Source: Deinococcus deserti VCD115
Lineage (GTDB): Bacteria > Deinococcota > Deinococci > Deinococcales > Deinococcaceae
Length of the DNA: 64,000 nucleotides
Direction of reading: 5' to 3'
Assembly (NCBI RefSeq): GCF_000020685.1
Contig: NC_012528.1
Location: 186,001-250,000 of the forward strand
Shown: positions 1 to 7,863 of the stretch, piece after piece
How the letters are laid out: each line of letters starts with the position of its first letter
How positions within the stretch are numbered: the stretch's first letter is position 1
Notes under the pieces: model-generated
Seen by the model: only the letters and a program-made list of their open reading frames with translations
The model's database searches: none
Told to the model about the DNA's origin: nothing
Made by a program: the position numbers and the translations under genes

Positions 1-464
1 TGAGCGTGCTGCTTGACCCCTGGGTCGCGCTGGCGGTGTGGACGGCCGTCATCACCTACTGGAACGTCCCGGCGGGGTTCAACGCTTCCGTGGTGTCCAA
101 CACGGCCGAAGCGCTGCTGCCGACCCTGTACCTGCTCAGCAGCCTGATGGTGTGGGCGGTCGTGCTCAGACCCCTGCCTACCGTGCAACCCGCCAACATC
201 GGCTCCCGCGGCTGGTTCGGCCTGCTCGCGGCACTGCCGATGATGGCGGTCGCGGGCGTGTGGCTGAATGCGCCGGACGTGCTGTACGCCCCGTACGTGG
301 CCGCGTTGTGCCTGTGGGATCTGACGCCACTCCAGAATCAGCAGCTCAGCGGCTGGATCATGATGATGGCCGGCATCCCGGCGATGTGCGTAGCACTGAT
401 GCAGCTCATGGCCTGGTTGATCCAGCTGGCCGACGGCGACGCGACCCCTAAAGCCCGTGGGTAG
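1..464 (+). CDS. ctaG: CtaG-like cytochrome c oxidase assembly membrane protein (3' part)
   Basis: The reading frame is open at the left edge of the window, so only the C-terminal part is visible (about 153 residues, read from the first in-frame codon). It shows four to five hydrophobic segments and, at about residues 107-121, a PLQNQQLSGWIMM stretch. That stretch resembles the DQQLxGLIMW motif of caa3_CtaG-type proteins, which are thought to help deliver copper to cytochrome oxidase. The downstream genes encode copper-associated proteins (YcnI, CopC, CopD), which agrees with this. The 3' end overlaps the GTG start of the next gene by eight bases. Family assignment is fairly secure; exact function is inferred. 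Confidence 0.75.
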   Translation, partial: SVLLDPWVALAVWTAVITYWNVPAGFNASVVSNTAEALLPTLYLLSSLMVWAVVLRPLPTVQPANIGSRGWFGLLAALPMMAVAGVWLNAPDVLYAPYVAALCLWDLTPLQNQQLSGWIMMMAGIPAMCVALMQLMAWLIQLADGDATPKARG

Positions 465-1065
465 ATCCTGCACCCGTGCCCTCCCGGTCGACCTTCGGCG
501 GCACCTCGTGAGGACCGCGGCGCACCCTGAACTGCCCTGGCGGAACCTGCTGACCGTCTTGGTGCTGGCGGCCGCATTTGCCTTTCCGTTTCGGGCCACC
601 CCGGGTGGAGCGTCCTCACCCGGGATCGGTTCTGAAACGCTTTCGCAGGCTGCCCCTGGGAATGCCACCGGACACGCACCACATGAACCGCGGGCGGGCT
701 GGACGTCCGGAACCAACGGGCATCCGCATCCCCACTGTCTGTTCTGCCTGACCCAGGCGTTCGCCCTGGCGGTGGGAGCGCCCTGGGCAGCCGGTGGACA
801 CCTCGGCGCGGTGCCAGCACCCCAACCGTCCTGGCCTGTCGTTCGCCTCCTGACGGCCCGGCAGGCAGATGCGCGGGCACCTCCAGCGGAGGTCTGCACC
901 ACCTGTTCCCGTCCCACGCGCCCATTTCATCAACCAGGAGTTGTTTATGTCCATTGTCCTGCGCGCCGCGTCCCTGCTGGCCGCTCTGCTGCTGTCCGCC
1001 GCCGGTGCCCACGCCACCATCCGCACGGAAGGCGGCCTGACCGAAAGCAAGGCAGGCGCTTCTGA
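457..1065 (+). CDS. DUF2946-like small membrane protein with run-on C-terminus
   Basis: The proposed GTG start overlaps the end of the CtaG-like gene. The protein has a hydrophobic segment at residues 30-46 and a histidine-rich [10 protein letters not shown] motif (Cys94, Cys97), reminiscent of DUF2946 proteins found next to copper or TonB genes. These normally end shortly after an R-x-PP motif, seen here as RAPP near residue 140 (about position 880). The frame then continues for about 60 arginine/proline-rich residues without family character and overlaps the first 119 bases of ycnI. That tail is probably run-on caused by loss of the natural stop or a small indel. Family call is tentative; a copper-related role is inferred from context only. 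Confidence 0.5.
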   Translation: MGRSCTRALPVDLRRHLVRTAAHPELPWRNLLTVLVLAAAFAFPFRATPGGASSPGIGSETLSQAAPGNATGHAPHEPRAGWTSGTNGHPHPHCLFCLTQAFALAVGAPWAAGGHLGAVPAPQPSWPVVRLLTARQADARAPPAEVCTTCSRPTRPFHQPGVVYVHCPARRVPAGRSAAVRRRCPRHHPHGRRPDRKQGRRF

Positions 1066-1399
1066 AACCTACCGGCTGAACGTCCCCACGGAGAAAGCCA
1101 TCAGCACCACCCAGGTGCGCCTGATCGTGCCGGCCGGCGTGACCCTCAGCCGGTTCCAGGTCACGCCTGGGTTTACCCGCACCGTGACCACCAATGCTGC
1201 CGGCCTGGTCACGGAAGTTATCTGGAAGGGCCGCATCGGCCCCATGGAATACGCCCGGTTTTTCTTCCAGGCGGTCAACCCTGAGCAGCCGGGTTCCATA
1301 ACCTGGAAGGTGTACCAGACCTACAGTGACGGGTCCGTGGTGGCCTGGGACGACAGTGATCCCAGCCAGGCTCCTGCCAGCAGAACCACCGTCAAGTAA
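947..1399 (+). CDS. ycnI: YcnI/DUF1775 copper-associated periplasmic protein
   Basis: The ATG at 947 follows a CAGGAG ribosome site and begins a 150-residue protein. It has a Sec signal peptide (about residues 1-21, hydrophobic core [11 protein letters not shown]). Cleavage before His22 would expose an N-terminal histidine, the copper ligand known in YcnI. The mature domain has the DUF1775 pattern: [14 protein letters not shown], a threonine/valine-rich beta sandwich, and a tryptophan in EVIWKGRIG. An in-frame upstream start at 869 exists but would put 26 extra residues before the signal peptide. Genes for CopC- and CopD-like proteins follow directly, so this is likely part of a periplasmic copper-handling unit. 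Confidence 0.85.
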   Translation: MSIVLRAASLLAALLLSAAGAHATIRTEGGLTESKAGASETYRLNVPTEKAISTTQVRLIVPAGVTLSRFQVTPGFTRTVTTNAAGLVTEVIWKGRIGPMEYARFFFQAVNPEQPGSITWKVYQTYSDGSVVAWDDSDPSQAPASRTTVK

Positions 1400-1448
1400 A
1401 CCGGGAGGCACCTTCCCCCTGCCTTCTCGTCCTGCCAAGGAGCATCCC

Positions 1449-1862
1449 ATGATCCGTTTCTCGCTGCTGGCTCTCCTGCTGGCCATGCCCGGTGCGTCGG
1501 CGCACACGGCCGTCACCTCAGTCACTCCTGCCGCGAACACTACGGTCGCCGCCCCCGGCGCGGTCAGGATCTCGTTCAGTGAGCCGGTCAACCTGCGCTT
1601 CTCGACGTTCAAGGTCTACCCGCTCAAGGCCACCGGCACCACCCTGACCCAGGCCGCGAAACGCCTGGCACCGGTGGCCCTCGCCGCCCGCGACGACGCG
1701 TCCGTCCGGGCCGACACCGCCCCGATACTGACGGGGAGAGCCGCGCGCGTCACCCTGCCGCTGAAACCCAACCTGCCGGCCGGGCCTTACCTGATCGTGT
1801 GGCGGGTCCTGTCGGAAGATGGCCATCCGGTCACCGGACACCACCATTTCCACGTGAAATGA
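1449..1862 (+). CDS. copC: CopC-domain copper-binding protein
   Basis: 137 residues. Signal peptide 1-18 ends in GASA and the mature protein starts HTAVTSVTPA, matching the CopC N-terminus in which the first histidine binds Cu(II). The central ISFSEPVN motif and the C-terminal DGHPVTGHHHFHV (Asp and His ligands) are also typical. The start is preceded by a CAAGGAG ribosome site. The stop overlaps the ATG of the copD gene (ATGA at 1859-1862), implying translational coupling. It probably passes periplasmic copper to the membrane partner CopD. Confidence 0.9.
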   Translation: MIRFSLLALLLAMPGASAHTAVTSVTPAANTTVAAPGAVRISFSEPVNLRFSTFKVYPLKATGTTLTQAAKRLAPVALAARDDASVRADTAPILTGRAARVTLPLKPNLPAGPYLIVWRVLSEDGHPVTGHHHFHVK

Positions 1863-2671
1863 CCGCTGGATTCGCGCATTTTCTGATGTTTCTGGCTGTG
1901 GCCGTGCTGCTGGCCGCCAGCCTGGTGTGGAGACGGTTGGCCCCTCATGGTCTGACCCTCCCTCGCCACCCGTTCGCGTGGCTGGGTGCCGGGTTCTGGC
2001 TGATGCTGACTGGACTCGCGCTGAACGTTGCTGCCACGCTGAGTGCCCTTGGATTCACGACTCCTGGTGACGTGATCGACTACCTGCTGACGACTGGACC
2101 AGGCCGGGCTGCCCTGGTGACCTTATTGGGCACGACGTTGCTGCTGGTGGCGGAGGTGGGTGAATGGTCCGCCCCGGTAGCCCGAAGTGGCGCCGCCGCG
2201 GGCGTCACCGTGATGTTGTGGGGCCTGGCCGGCCTGGGGCATGGCGCGGATCATGAGAGCGTGCTGGTGCGCGCCGCACACGCCCTGCATAGCGGGGCGA
2301 TGGGCGGCTGGGTAGGCGGGATGCTGATGCTGGTCGTCGGACGTCCAACCCACTGGACGCGGATGGCCCGCGCTTTCTCACCGCTGGCCCTGACGTGTGT
2401 GGTTGTGCTGGGTGTGAGTGGGGTGCTGATGGGCGTCTCCCACGCGGGCCCACCTGGACAATGGACCGCCAGCCCGTACGGCCGCACGCTGCTGCTCAAG
2501 CTGTTGGCGGTGCTGGGCGTGCTGACAGCTGCATGGCGCGTGCGGCGCCACCGGTCAGACCGCCCCGCGGACGTCCCCTTCCTGGCGTTGCGTGTGGAAC
2601 TGGGCCTGCTCCTGGTGGTGCTGGTCCTCACGGCTGTACTGGTGATCAGCGCGTCCCCGACCCACGGCTGA
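1859..2671 (+). CDS. copD: CopD-family copper export/import membrane protein
   Basis: 270 residues with about eight transmembrane segments. Family features include AAHALHSGAMGGWVGGMLML (a conserved HxxxxxxWVG-type helix near residue 140) and YGRTLLLKLLAVLGVL toward the C-terminus. The ATG overlaps the copC stop. CopC and CopD are separate genes here, whereas many bacteria fuse them (YcnJ). With ycnI and copC it forms a set like ycnI-ycnJ. Substrate direction (uptake or efflux) cannot be told from sequence. Confidence 0.88.
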   Translation: MTAGFAHFLMFLAVAVLLAASLVWRRLAPHGLTLPRHPFAWLGAGFWLMLTGLALNVAATLSALGFTTPGDVIDYLLTTGPGRAALVTLLGTTLLLVAEVGEWSAPVARSGAAAGVTVMLWGLAGLGHGADHESVLVRAAHALHSGAMGGWVGGMLMLVVGRPTHWTRMARAFSPLALTCVVVLGVSGVLMGVSHAGPPGQWTASPYGRTLLLKLLAVLGVLTAAWRVRRHRSDRPADVPFLALRVELGLLLVVLVLTAVLVISASPTHG

Positions 2672-3046
2672 TGCCCTTCCCAGGGTGCGGGCGGCGCGCG
2701 AGGCGCGAGCTGCGTGCCGGGCGGCCTGCCTTGTTCAAACTCACCAGCCGGAAGCTGCCGCTACGCTCAGGAACTCCAGTCACGTAAGGGCATCACCCTT
2801 CCCTGGCGCAAGCAGAATCCCGGGAGAGCCGGTGGACACTGCGGGGCAGATTCCACACCAGACAAAGGTGTCACCGCGTTCTGGCGGGTCGCGAAGCGCA
2901 GCAGCCTCTCCTGGCTGGCCATGACGCAGCGTCTCGCTGGACGCGCCTGCCTGTTATCGGCATTTCCAATAACGTTACCCCTGCCCGCTTTCTTGAGGCG
3001 TCCGGCACCTGGCGGTAGGCTGAGCACGTCAGAACCCGAGGTCAGG
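2672..3046. other. Intergenic region upstream of sulfurtransferase
   Basis: This 375-base stretch shows no convincing gene. Short open frames lack family resemblance and ribosome sites. The only feature I can support is the promoter at its right end (2993-3021). Confidence 0.5.
2993..3021 (+). promoter_or_regulatory. Sigma70-type promoter for the sulfurtransferase gene
   Basis: TTGAGG at 2993-2998, a 17-base spacer, and TAGGCT at 3016-3021. The predicted transcript would start about 18 bases before the ATG at 3047, which has a GAGGTCAGG ribosome site. Prediction from sequence only. Confidence 0.55.
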
Positions 3047-3922
3047 ATGATGCGAACGCCCACCACCACGCCCTACGCCCACGATGTCCTTGTTGATACA
3101 ACCTGGCTCGAACAGCACCTTGAAGATCCCACGGTCCGCATTCTTGAGGCCAGTGAGGACACCTTGCTGTAAGGCGCTGGTCATGTGCCGGGCGCGGTGC
3201 AGCTGGACTGCCGGGCTGACCTGTGGGATCCGGTCATCCGCGATTTCGTGTCTCCTGAAGCCTTCGCGGCCCTGATGGGGCGGCTGGGAATCACGCCTGA
3301 TACGACCGTGGTGCTGTACGGCGACAAAAGCAACTGGTGGGCGACGTACGCCTTCTGGGTCCTGCGGTACTGCGGCCATGAGCGCGTCCGGCTGGTCAAT
3401 GGTGGCCGGCAGAAACTGATGACCGACGGGTTCGACCTGACCGACGAGATACCAGACGTTCAACCCTGCACCTACCCGGTGCAGGAGCGCAACGAACAGC
3501 TGCGCATCTACCGGGATGAAGTGCAGCATCACATCCACGCAGTGCGTGCCGGCCGGGGGGCCCTGGTCGATGTTCGCAGTCCGGATGAATACGCCGGGCA
3601 CGTGACGCACATGCCGGAGTACCCGCAGGAAGGCGTGCTGCGAGGCGGTCACATTCCAGGGGCTGTCAATCTGCCCTGGGCCATGGCGGTCAAGCACGAC
3701 GGCACCTTCAAGGCCGCAGATCAGCTGCGGCGCATGTACGAGAAGGCGGACGTCACCCCTGACCGGATGGTGGTGACGTACTGCCGTATTGCGGAGCGCA
3801 GCAGCCACACCTGGTTCGTCCTGACGCAACTGCTCGGCTATCCCGACGTGCGGAATTACGACGGCAGCTGGACCGAGTGGGGCAACGCGGTGGGCGTCCC
3901 CATCGAGACTGCACCTCGCTGA
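3047..3922 (+). pseudogene. Thiosulfate sulfurtransferase (tandem rhodanese) with in-frame stop
   Basis: The frame encodes a typical two-domain thiosulfate/cyanide sulfurtransferase. It starts VDTTWLEQHLEDPTVRI, continues through [18 protein letters not shown], and ends with the catalytic-loop region [16 protein letters not shown] and [11 protein letters not shown]. Cys in CRIAERS is the expected persulfide-forming residue. A single TAA codon at 3170-3172 interrupts it, between EDTLL and GAGHVPGAV, where relatives usually carry tyrosine or another residue. Frame is otherwise unbroken, so one base change (TAC/TAT to TAA) explains the lesion. It is either a recent pseudogene or a sequence error; reinitiation downstream would lose the first 40 residues. 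Confidence 0.85.
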
Positions 3923-4012
3923 AAGAAGACTGAACTCGAAGCTGACGCCTGAGGTGAAGCCCACCCGGTGTCCTGACACCTGCCCGCGGCTGATGGGCAG
4001 AGGAGGAACGAT

Positions 4013-4216
4013 ATGGACCTGGAATCCTGGACCCCGAAAGACAAAGCCCGACGCCTGGCGGTGCTGGTCGCGCTGTATCTCTCGACGATGCTGATGGTGG
4101 TGAGTGTGCTCGCACTCAAATGGCCGTGGTTTGTGGCGCCCCTGGTAGGGGCCGTCGGCTACGCAGTGGCATTTTATGTGGCCTACGCCATCCTGCGGAA
4201 CACATTCCGCAGGTAA
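4013..4216 (+). CDS. Small two-helix membrane protein
   Basis: 67 residues, preceded by a strong AGAGGAGGAACGAT ribosome site. A charged N-terminus (residues 1-15, WTPKDKARR) is followed by two hydrophobic segments at about 16-36 and 38-60, and an arginine-containing tail. I do not recognise the family. It may form a unit with the preceding sulfurtransferase locus (91-base gap), but nothing indicates function. Confidence 0.65.
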   Translation: MDLESWTPKDKARRLAVLVALYLSTMLMVVSVLALKWPWFVAPLVGAVGYAVAFYVAYAILRNTFRR

Positions 4217-4239
4217 GCGGAGGCGTGACGTACCCAGGG

Positions 4240-4568
4240 CGCCAGGCTCCGAAATGATCTGAAGCGCGTCTCAGCGCTCCACCACGCGGTCCTCGTCGAG
4301 GCAAAACGGCCATCCCGGCGACCTTGAGTACGCCGGGATACAGCTGGCGGCAGTACAGCGCCACTGAATTTTCTTCAGCGATCACGCGCTTCACTTCATC
4401 GTGCTTGCTGGGGTACTCGCGTGCCATCCGTTCTGAGTACTGGACGAAGCCTTCCAGGGTGTTCTCGACGTGCGGGTTCTGCCGGATGTAGTTTGCGCCC
4501 GCGTAACTTCTGGTCGGGCGTTGCTGGTTGAGCATCAGGTCATGGAAGGAGAGGACTCGGCGCGTGTT
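4240..4568 (-). pseudogene. SnoaL-like (NTF2 fold) protein remnant
   Basis: Read on the minus strand, one frame gives SFHDLMLNQQRPTRSYAG, YIRQNPHVENTLEGFVQYS and AEENSVALYCRQLYPG, the pattern of SnoaL-like NTF2-family proteins. Near 4310 the frame shifts: the family continuation LDEDRVVER then appears in another frame and meets a TGA at 4271-4273 where the family has Trp (ERWDALQ-type), followed by DALQIISEP. No good start lies upstream because an in-frame TGA sits at 4569-4571. At least three lesions make this a true pseudogene rather than one sequencing error. A paralogous intact gene lies next to it at 4692-5591. Confidence 0.75.
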
Positions 4569-4691
4569 TCACTCGAGGATGCCAGTCATTCAGGGACCTT
4601 CAGCGGGCTCAGGAGTGAACAAATGGAGCCGCCCTCCCAGGATGAGTGGGAAGGCGACCTTTGCCTATGGCCTGGGCTTGAGATCAGTGCT

Positions 4692-5591
4692 TCAGAATTT
4701 GCCGTTGCCGTTCTTCCACTCGCTGCGCGCAGGAATGGTTTCGACGGTGTCCCAGTGCTCGGCAATCTTGCCATTCTCCACGCGGAAGAGGTCATAGAAG
4801 CTGGTGGGCTTCCCGCCGAGGGTGCCCTCGCTCATGACGAGGACGAAGTTACCTTCACCGAGGACCTTATGAACTTTGGTGTACCGCATGGTGACGCCCA
4901 CTTTCGCCATCGCGTCGAGGGCCGCGCCGAGGCCGCTGAGACCGTCGGCAATCTGGGGGTGGTGCTGGATGTACCGGTCGCCGTCGAAGTAGGCGGTGAG
5001 CTTGTCCATGCGGCCGTGGACGAGGATGTCGTCGACGAAGCGCGCGACAAGTTGTTTGTTCCGCTGGGTGTGCTGAAGGTCGGTGGCGGTGGTGGGGCCG
5101 TCAATCATGGTGTGCCCGCTGGGGTTGGGGCCTGTGGGAGTCTGCTGGACGTTGTTCCAGTGCTCGACGATCCGGCCGTTCTCGAAGCGGAAGACATCAA
5201 TGCCGATCTTGGGGCCGAAGAAGTTGTAGTCGGTGTGGGTGAAGACGTGGTTGCCGTCCTGGAAGACGCGGACGGTGTTGACGCGGGCACTGCCCGCCGG
5301 GAGGGCCTGGAGCAGGGCACGGTAGCCTGTGAGACCATCCGCAGCGCCGAGGATGTGGTGAGTGTAGTTCTGGGGGTTGATCACGGCGAAGGGGGCGGAG
5401 GCACCGGTTTCGATGGCTTTGAGGACGTCGATGACCTGTTGCTTGGGGGTGCTCATGGTGGCGCTCCTGTTCGCGGGAGACTTGAGGGCCGCAGGCTTGG
5501 TGGATGCGGGACCGCCGCCACCGAGGACGGCGGCTGTAGCGGTGGCGTTGAGGAGGAGGGCTGTGATAGCCAGAAAACGGGTCTTGTTCAT
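4692..5591 (-). CDS. Secreted tandem SnoaL-like (NTF2-fold) protein
   Basis: 299 residues. An N-terminal signal peptide (about 1-21, FLAITALLLNATATAA) is followed by a low-complexity linker and two SnoaL/NTF2-like domains. Domain 1 (about 46-160) contains VFRFENGRIVEHWN and domain 2 (about 175-299) contains LFRVENGKIAEHWDTVE, the strand typical of this fold. AAGGAAATC precedes the ATG at 5591. An internal ATG (MSTPKQQ) could give a cytosolic form. It lies 52 bases downstream of an Rrf2-family regulator and has the same operator motif upstream, so it is probably the regulator's target. Substrate is unknown. Confidence 0.8.
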   Translation of the reverse strand: MNKTRFLAITALLLNATATAAVLGGGGPASTKPAALKSPANRSATMSTPKQQVIDVLKAIETGASAPFAVINPQNYTHHILGAADGLTGYRALLQALPAGSARVNTVRVFQDGNHVFTHTDYNFFGPKIGIDVFRFENGRIVEHWNNVQQTPTGPNPSGHTMIDGPTTATDLQHTQRNKQLVARFVDDILVHGRMDKLTAYFDGDRYIQHHPQIADGLSGLGAALDAMAKVGVTMRYTKVHKVLGEGNFVLVMSEGTLGGKPTSFYDLFRVENGKIAEHWDTVETIPARSEWKNGNGKF

Positions 5592-5608
5592 GATTTCCTT
5601 TCAAATCT

Positions 5609-5627
5609 TGTAATGATTTTCTTTACA
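5609..5627. promoter_or_regulatory. Rrf2-type operator upstream of the SnoaL-like gene
   Basis: Inverted repeat TGTAA-N9-TTACA, located 18 bases before the start of the SnoaL-like gene. An identical half-site arrangement lies upstream of the Rrf2 gene at 6081-6099, supporting a common regulator. Confidence 0.65.
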
Positions 5628-5643
5628 GGTGGTGTAAAAAAAA

Positions 5644-6060
5644 TCAGAGGGCCAGCTGGACGAGATCAGCCATGATGTCTGCGAGGGTCACTGTCGCAAG
5701 GTGGTCTTCCATCGCCTGCTGCGCGTTTCCGAGGACCGTTGTCAGAGCCGCCTGAATGTTCCCGCCGACCGGGCACTGCGGGTGAGGCTGGTCATGCAGC
5801 TTGAACACAAGTTCTGGTGCATTGACCGCGTGGTAAACGTCGAGCAGGGTGATGGCTTCGGGCGGGCGGATGAGCCGTGCGCCTGGAGAGCCTTGGCGGG
5901 TATCGAGCAGTCCGGCCTTGCGCAGGAGACTCATAACATTACGGACGACGACGGGATTGACGCCGACGCTGGCGGCGATTTCGTCACTGGTACGGGCGTT
6001 GTGGGGGTACAGGCTGATGAGGGTGAGGATGTGGACGGCGATGGCGTACTGGCTGTTCAT
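5644..6060 (-). CDS. Rrf2-family transcriptional regulator
   Basis: 138 residues with the Rrf2 winged helix in the first 65 (SQYAIAVHILTLISL, TSDEIAASVGVNPVVVRNVM, GLLDTRQGSPGARLIR) and a C-terminal dimerisation helix. Only one cysteine is present (PQCPVGG, about residue 95), so the Fe-S-binding three-cysteine loop of IscR/NsrR is missing. This resembles the cluster-free YwnA/CymR-like subgroup. AGGGAGGGATTT precedes the ATG. The TGTAA-N9-TTACA operator sits just upstream of its own gene, predicting autoregulation together with the downstream SnoaL-like gene. Confidence 0.88.
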   Translation of the reverse strand: MNSQYAIAVHILTLISLYPHNARTSDEIAASVGVNPVVVRNVMSLLRKAGLLDTRQGSPGARLIRPPEAITLLDVYHAVNAPELVFKLHDQPHPQCPVGGNIQAALTTVLGNAQQAMEDHLATVTLADIMADLVQLAL

Positions 6061-6080
6061 AAATCCCTCCCTTTCAAACC

Positions 6081-6099
6081 TGTAACAATTTTAATTACA
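6081..6099. promoter_or_regulatory. Rrf2-type operator upstream of the Rrf2 gene
   Basis: TGTAA-N9-TTACA with the flanking CTTTCAAACC, very similar to CTTTCAAATCT beside the second copy at 5609-5627. It is 21 bases from the Rrf2 start codon, consistent with autorepression. Confidence 0.65.
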
Positions 6100-6249
6100 A
6101 GAGGTGAAATTGTCAAGCACTTCCAAAAATGAGCGGCCAGTTTCCTGGACCCGCCGCGCGCCGGACGTAACGTGCTCTGGCCAAAGCCTGGCCGTTCCGG
6201 TAGCGTTCTGATGCCCGCCCATAGGTGTTCCACCATGAGGGCCCGGGCC

Positions 6250-6450
6250 TTGAGCCACGCTCAGGGGATCGCGCTGTTGAACTGATGCGTACCGGTGCCA
6301 TCATTGACGTCTCGCCGTTCGACCGCAGCAGGAGGGATGCAGGCACGCACACCTGCAAAGGCCCCTCGCACGTTCACACGCAGGATCGTGTCGATCCATT
6401 TATCGCTCAGGCGATCTAGGTCCGCGTGCGGCACGGGCGTGGTGACCCCG
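6250..6450 (-). pseudogene. Short-chain dehydrogenase (SDR) remnant
   Basis: On the minus strand one frame reads GVTTPVPHADLDRLSDKW and then IDTILRVNVRGAFAGVRAC, matching the SDR segment after NNAG and the conserved RVNVxGAF helix. Near 6325 the frame changes. The next SDR strand appears as SNGETSMMAPVRISSTA (family GGSIVNISSTA) in a second frame, then similarity fades. The NADP-binding N-terminus and catalytic YxxxK region are absent or unrecognisable. This is a degraded internal fragment. Confidence 0.65.
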
Positions 6451-6580
6451 CCAGGTCAGATCGTTTTTCCCTGATGAGGGACTCCGGTGTCCCGGTTAAT
6501 GAGCAGGACTGAACTCAGGAGCGCACACGTGTAGCAGTTCGGAAACGGTCATTAGCAGAGTGCTACAGATAGGGAATGAA

Positions 6581-6604
6581 AAAGGCGGCCAGGTGGCCGC
6601 CTTT
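6581..6604 (-). terminator. Intrinsic terminator (minus-strand reading)
   Basis: Perfect 10-bp stem AAAGGCGGCC / GGCCGCCTTT with a 4-base loop. On the minus strand the stem is followed by TTTTTCATT, a good T-run. It lies downstream of the frameshifted remnant at 6684-6890, suggesting that was once a transcribed gene. Confidence 0.75.
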
Positions 6605-6683
6605 GATGGTGCACATTCTACCTCAGCATACAAGGATGCACACCGGATGCATCCGGATGATCCCATCCCGAGATTCGGACTGA

Positions 6684-6890
6684 TCAGTGCAGCTGGACTT
6701 CACGCTGTGCCTGCACCTTCAACGCGTAGGTCACCGCTCCCAGCATCGTGGGGTCGTAATACCGCGCTCCAGGCCCAGATAGGCCGCCGAGTGCAGCGCG
6801 TGATACGCCACCCGTAGCGGTTCATCCCAATGCACCATCAGCTTCCGGTACACGTCCTCGCCCGGCGCCGTGAGCAAGCCGGACCAGTGA
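6684..6890 (-). pseudogene. Frameshifted 3' gene fragment, family not recognised
   Basis: Minus strand. One frame reads LTAPGEDVYRKLMVHWDE and then PLRVAYHALHSAAYLGLER. A one-base shift near 6758 then gives YYDPTMLGAVTYALKVQAQ and REVQLH before a TGA at 6684-6686. The smooth protein-like continuation across the shift, and the terminator about 80 bases downstream, suggest a real C-terminal fragment. I cannot name the family. The 5' part is missing. Confidence 0.5.
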
Positions 6891-6946
6891 CATGTGAACA
6901 GCACACGCACTGAAGAGATTCTGGTCTCAATGTGAGCCCTTCCGCC

Positions 6947-6975
6947 TTGACGGGGGGTTCCAAGCTGCCTACAAT
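6947..6975 (+). promoter_or_regulatory. Sigma70-type promoter of the iclR-tct operon
   Basis: TTGACG (6947-6952), 17-base spacer, TACAAT (6970-6975). The predicted start would be near 6982, about 30 bases before the IclR ATG at 7012. It is one of the best consensus promoters in the window. Confidence 0.75.
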
Positions 6976-6995
6976 TATAAAAACTAAAACAAAGG

Positions 6996-7008
6996 TTCAC
7001 TAGGTGAA
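6996..7008. promoter_or_regulatory. Putative IclR operator overlapping the leader
   Basis: Inverted repeat TTCAC-TAG-GTGAA directly between the promoter and the start codon. Its position would let the regulator block its own transcription, and AGGTGA within it also serves as the ribosome site. Confidence 0.5.
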
Positions 7009-7011
7009 ACA

Positions 7012-7854
7012 ATGGTAGAAAAAGACCCAGCAGTGGGTTCCATCCGTTCCGTCGAACGGGCCTTCACCCTGCTTGATGCACTGGCCCGCTCCGACCGCCC
7101 CCTCACCCTCACTGAACTCAGCAACCGCACCGACATGTCCAAAGCCACGGTGCTCCGCTTCCTGGCCACCCTCGAGCAGTGGGCCCTTACCCAGAAAGTC
7201 AACAACGGGTACCAGCTCAATGTCGGCACCCTGCCGCTGGCCTACGCCTTCCTGATGAACGACAGCCTGAACAGGGCCGCGCTGCCCGTCCTGCAACGCG
7301 TGGCCCTCGCCACCCAGGAAACCGTCACGATGTACGTCCGCGCCGGCATGGAACGCGTCGTCGTGCAGCGCGTCGAGGGACGCACACCCTTCGCCCACAC
7401 CCTGCCCGTCGGCCAGCGCCTTCCTCTGCTGCTCGGCGCCCCCGGCCTGGTACTGGCCGCCGCAATGAAAGCCGCTGACCGTTACGCTCTGCTGGAACAC
7501 CACCCGGAAGTGGTGCTGGCCAGCGGCGAACGGTTCGACCGGCCAGCCATGGAAGCGCGTCTCGATCAGGTCCACCAGCAGGGCTACGCCATCAGCCGCA
7601 GCGAGCGACTCTCCCAGATCTTCGCCGTGGCCGCCCCCGTCAAGACGGCGGATCAGACCGTCAAGGCGGCTGTGGGCATCACTGCGCACGAGAAACGCAT
7701 CACGGACGAGCAGGTCGAGGTCCTGATCGAAGAAGTCATGTTCGCCAGCCGGGCGATCGGCGAAGCGTCCGGATCCTGGTCCACCGGACACCAGGCCTCC
7801 AGCCCTCAGACCGAAGTGACGTCGGCCCGCAGCACGCGCCGTCGTCCACGCTGA
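7012..7854 (+). CDS. IclR-family transcriptional regulator
   Basis: 280 residues. N-terminal winged helix (about 10-70: SIRSVERAFTLLDALARSD, LTELSNRTDMSKATVLRFL) followed by the IclR effector domain (about 85-255), with VQRVEGRTPFAHTLPVGQRL and GYAISRSER. The C-terminal 30 residues are a basic, low-complexity tail. The gene heads a same-strand cluster encoding a TctBAC-type uptake system and two catabolic-type enzymes, so it probably senses the carboxylate they handle. A strong promoter and a palindrome lie immediately upstream. Confidence 0.92.
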   Translation: MVEKDPAVGSIRSVERAFTLLDALARSDRPLTLTELSNRTDMSKATVLRFLATLEQWALTQKVNNGYQLNVGTLPLAYAFLMNDSLNRAALPVLQRVALATQETVTMYVRAGMERVVVQRVEGRTPFAHTLPVGQRLPLLLGAPGLVLAAAMKAADRYALLEHHPEVVLASGERFDRPAMEARLDQVHQQGYAISRSERLSQIFAVAAPVKTADQTVKAAVGITAHEKRITDEQVEVLIEEVMFASRAIGEASGSWSTGHQASSPQTEVTSARSTRRRPR

Positions 7855-7863
7855 GGCCTGCCC

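Noticed and set aside
338..1612. 424-residue open frame on the minus strand across the copper genes
   Set aside because: Antisense shadow typical of high-GC DNA; the plus-strand genes have signal peptides, ribosome sites and family motifs.
4470..5675. 401-residue plus-strand open frame
   Set aside because: Gly/Val/Asp-rich composition and no family match; it is antisense to the SnoaL-like gene, which has signal peptide and repeated fold motifs.
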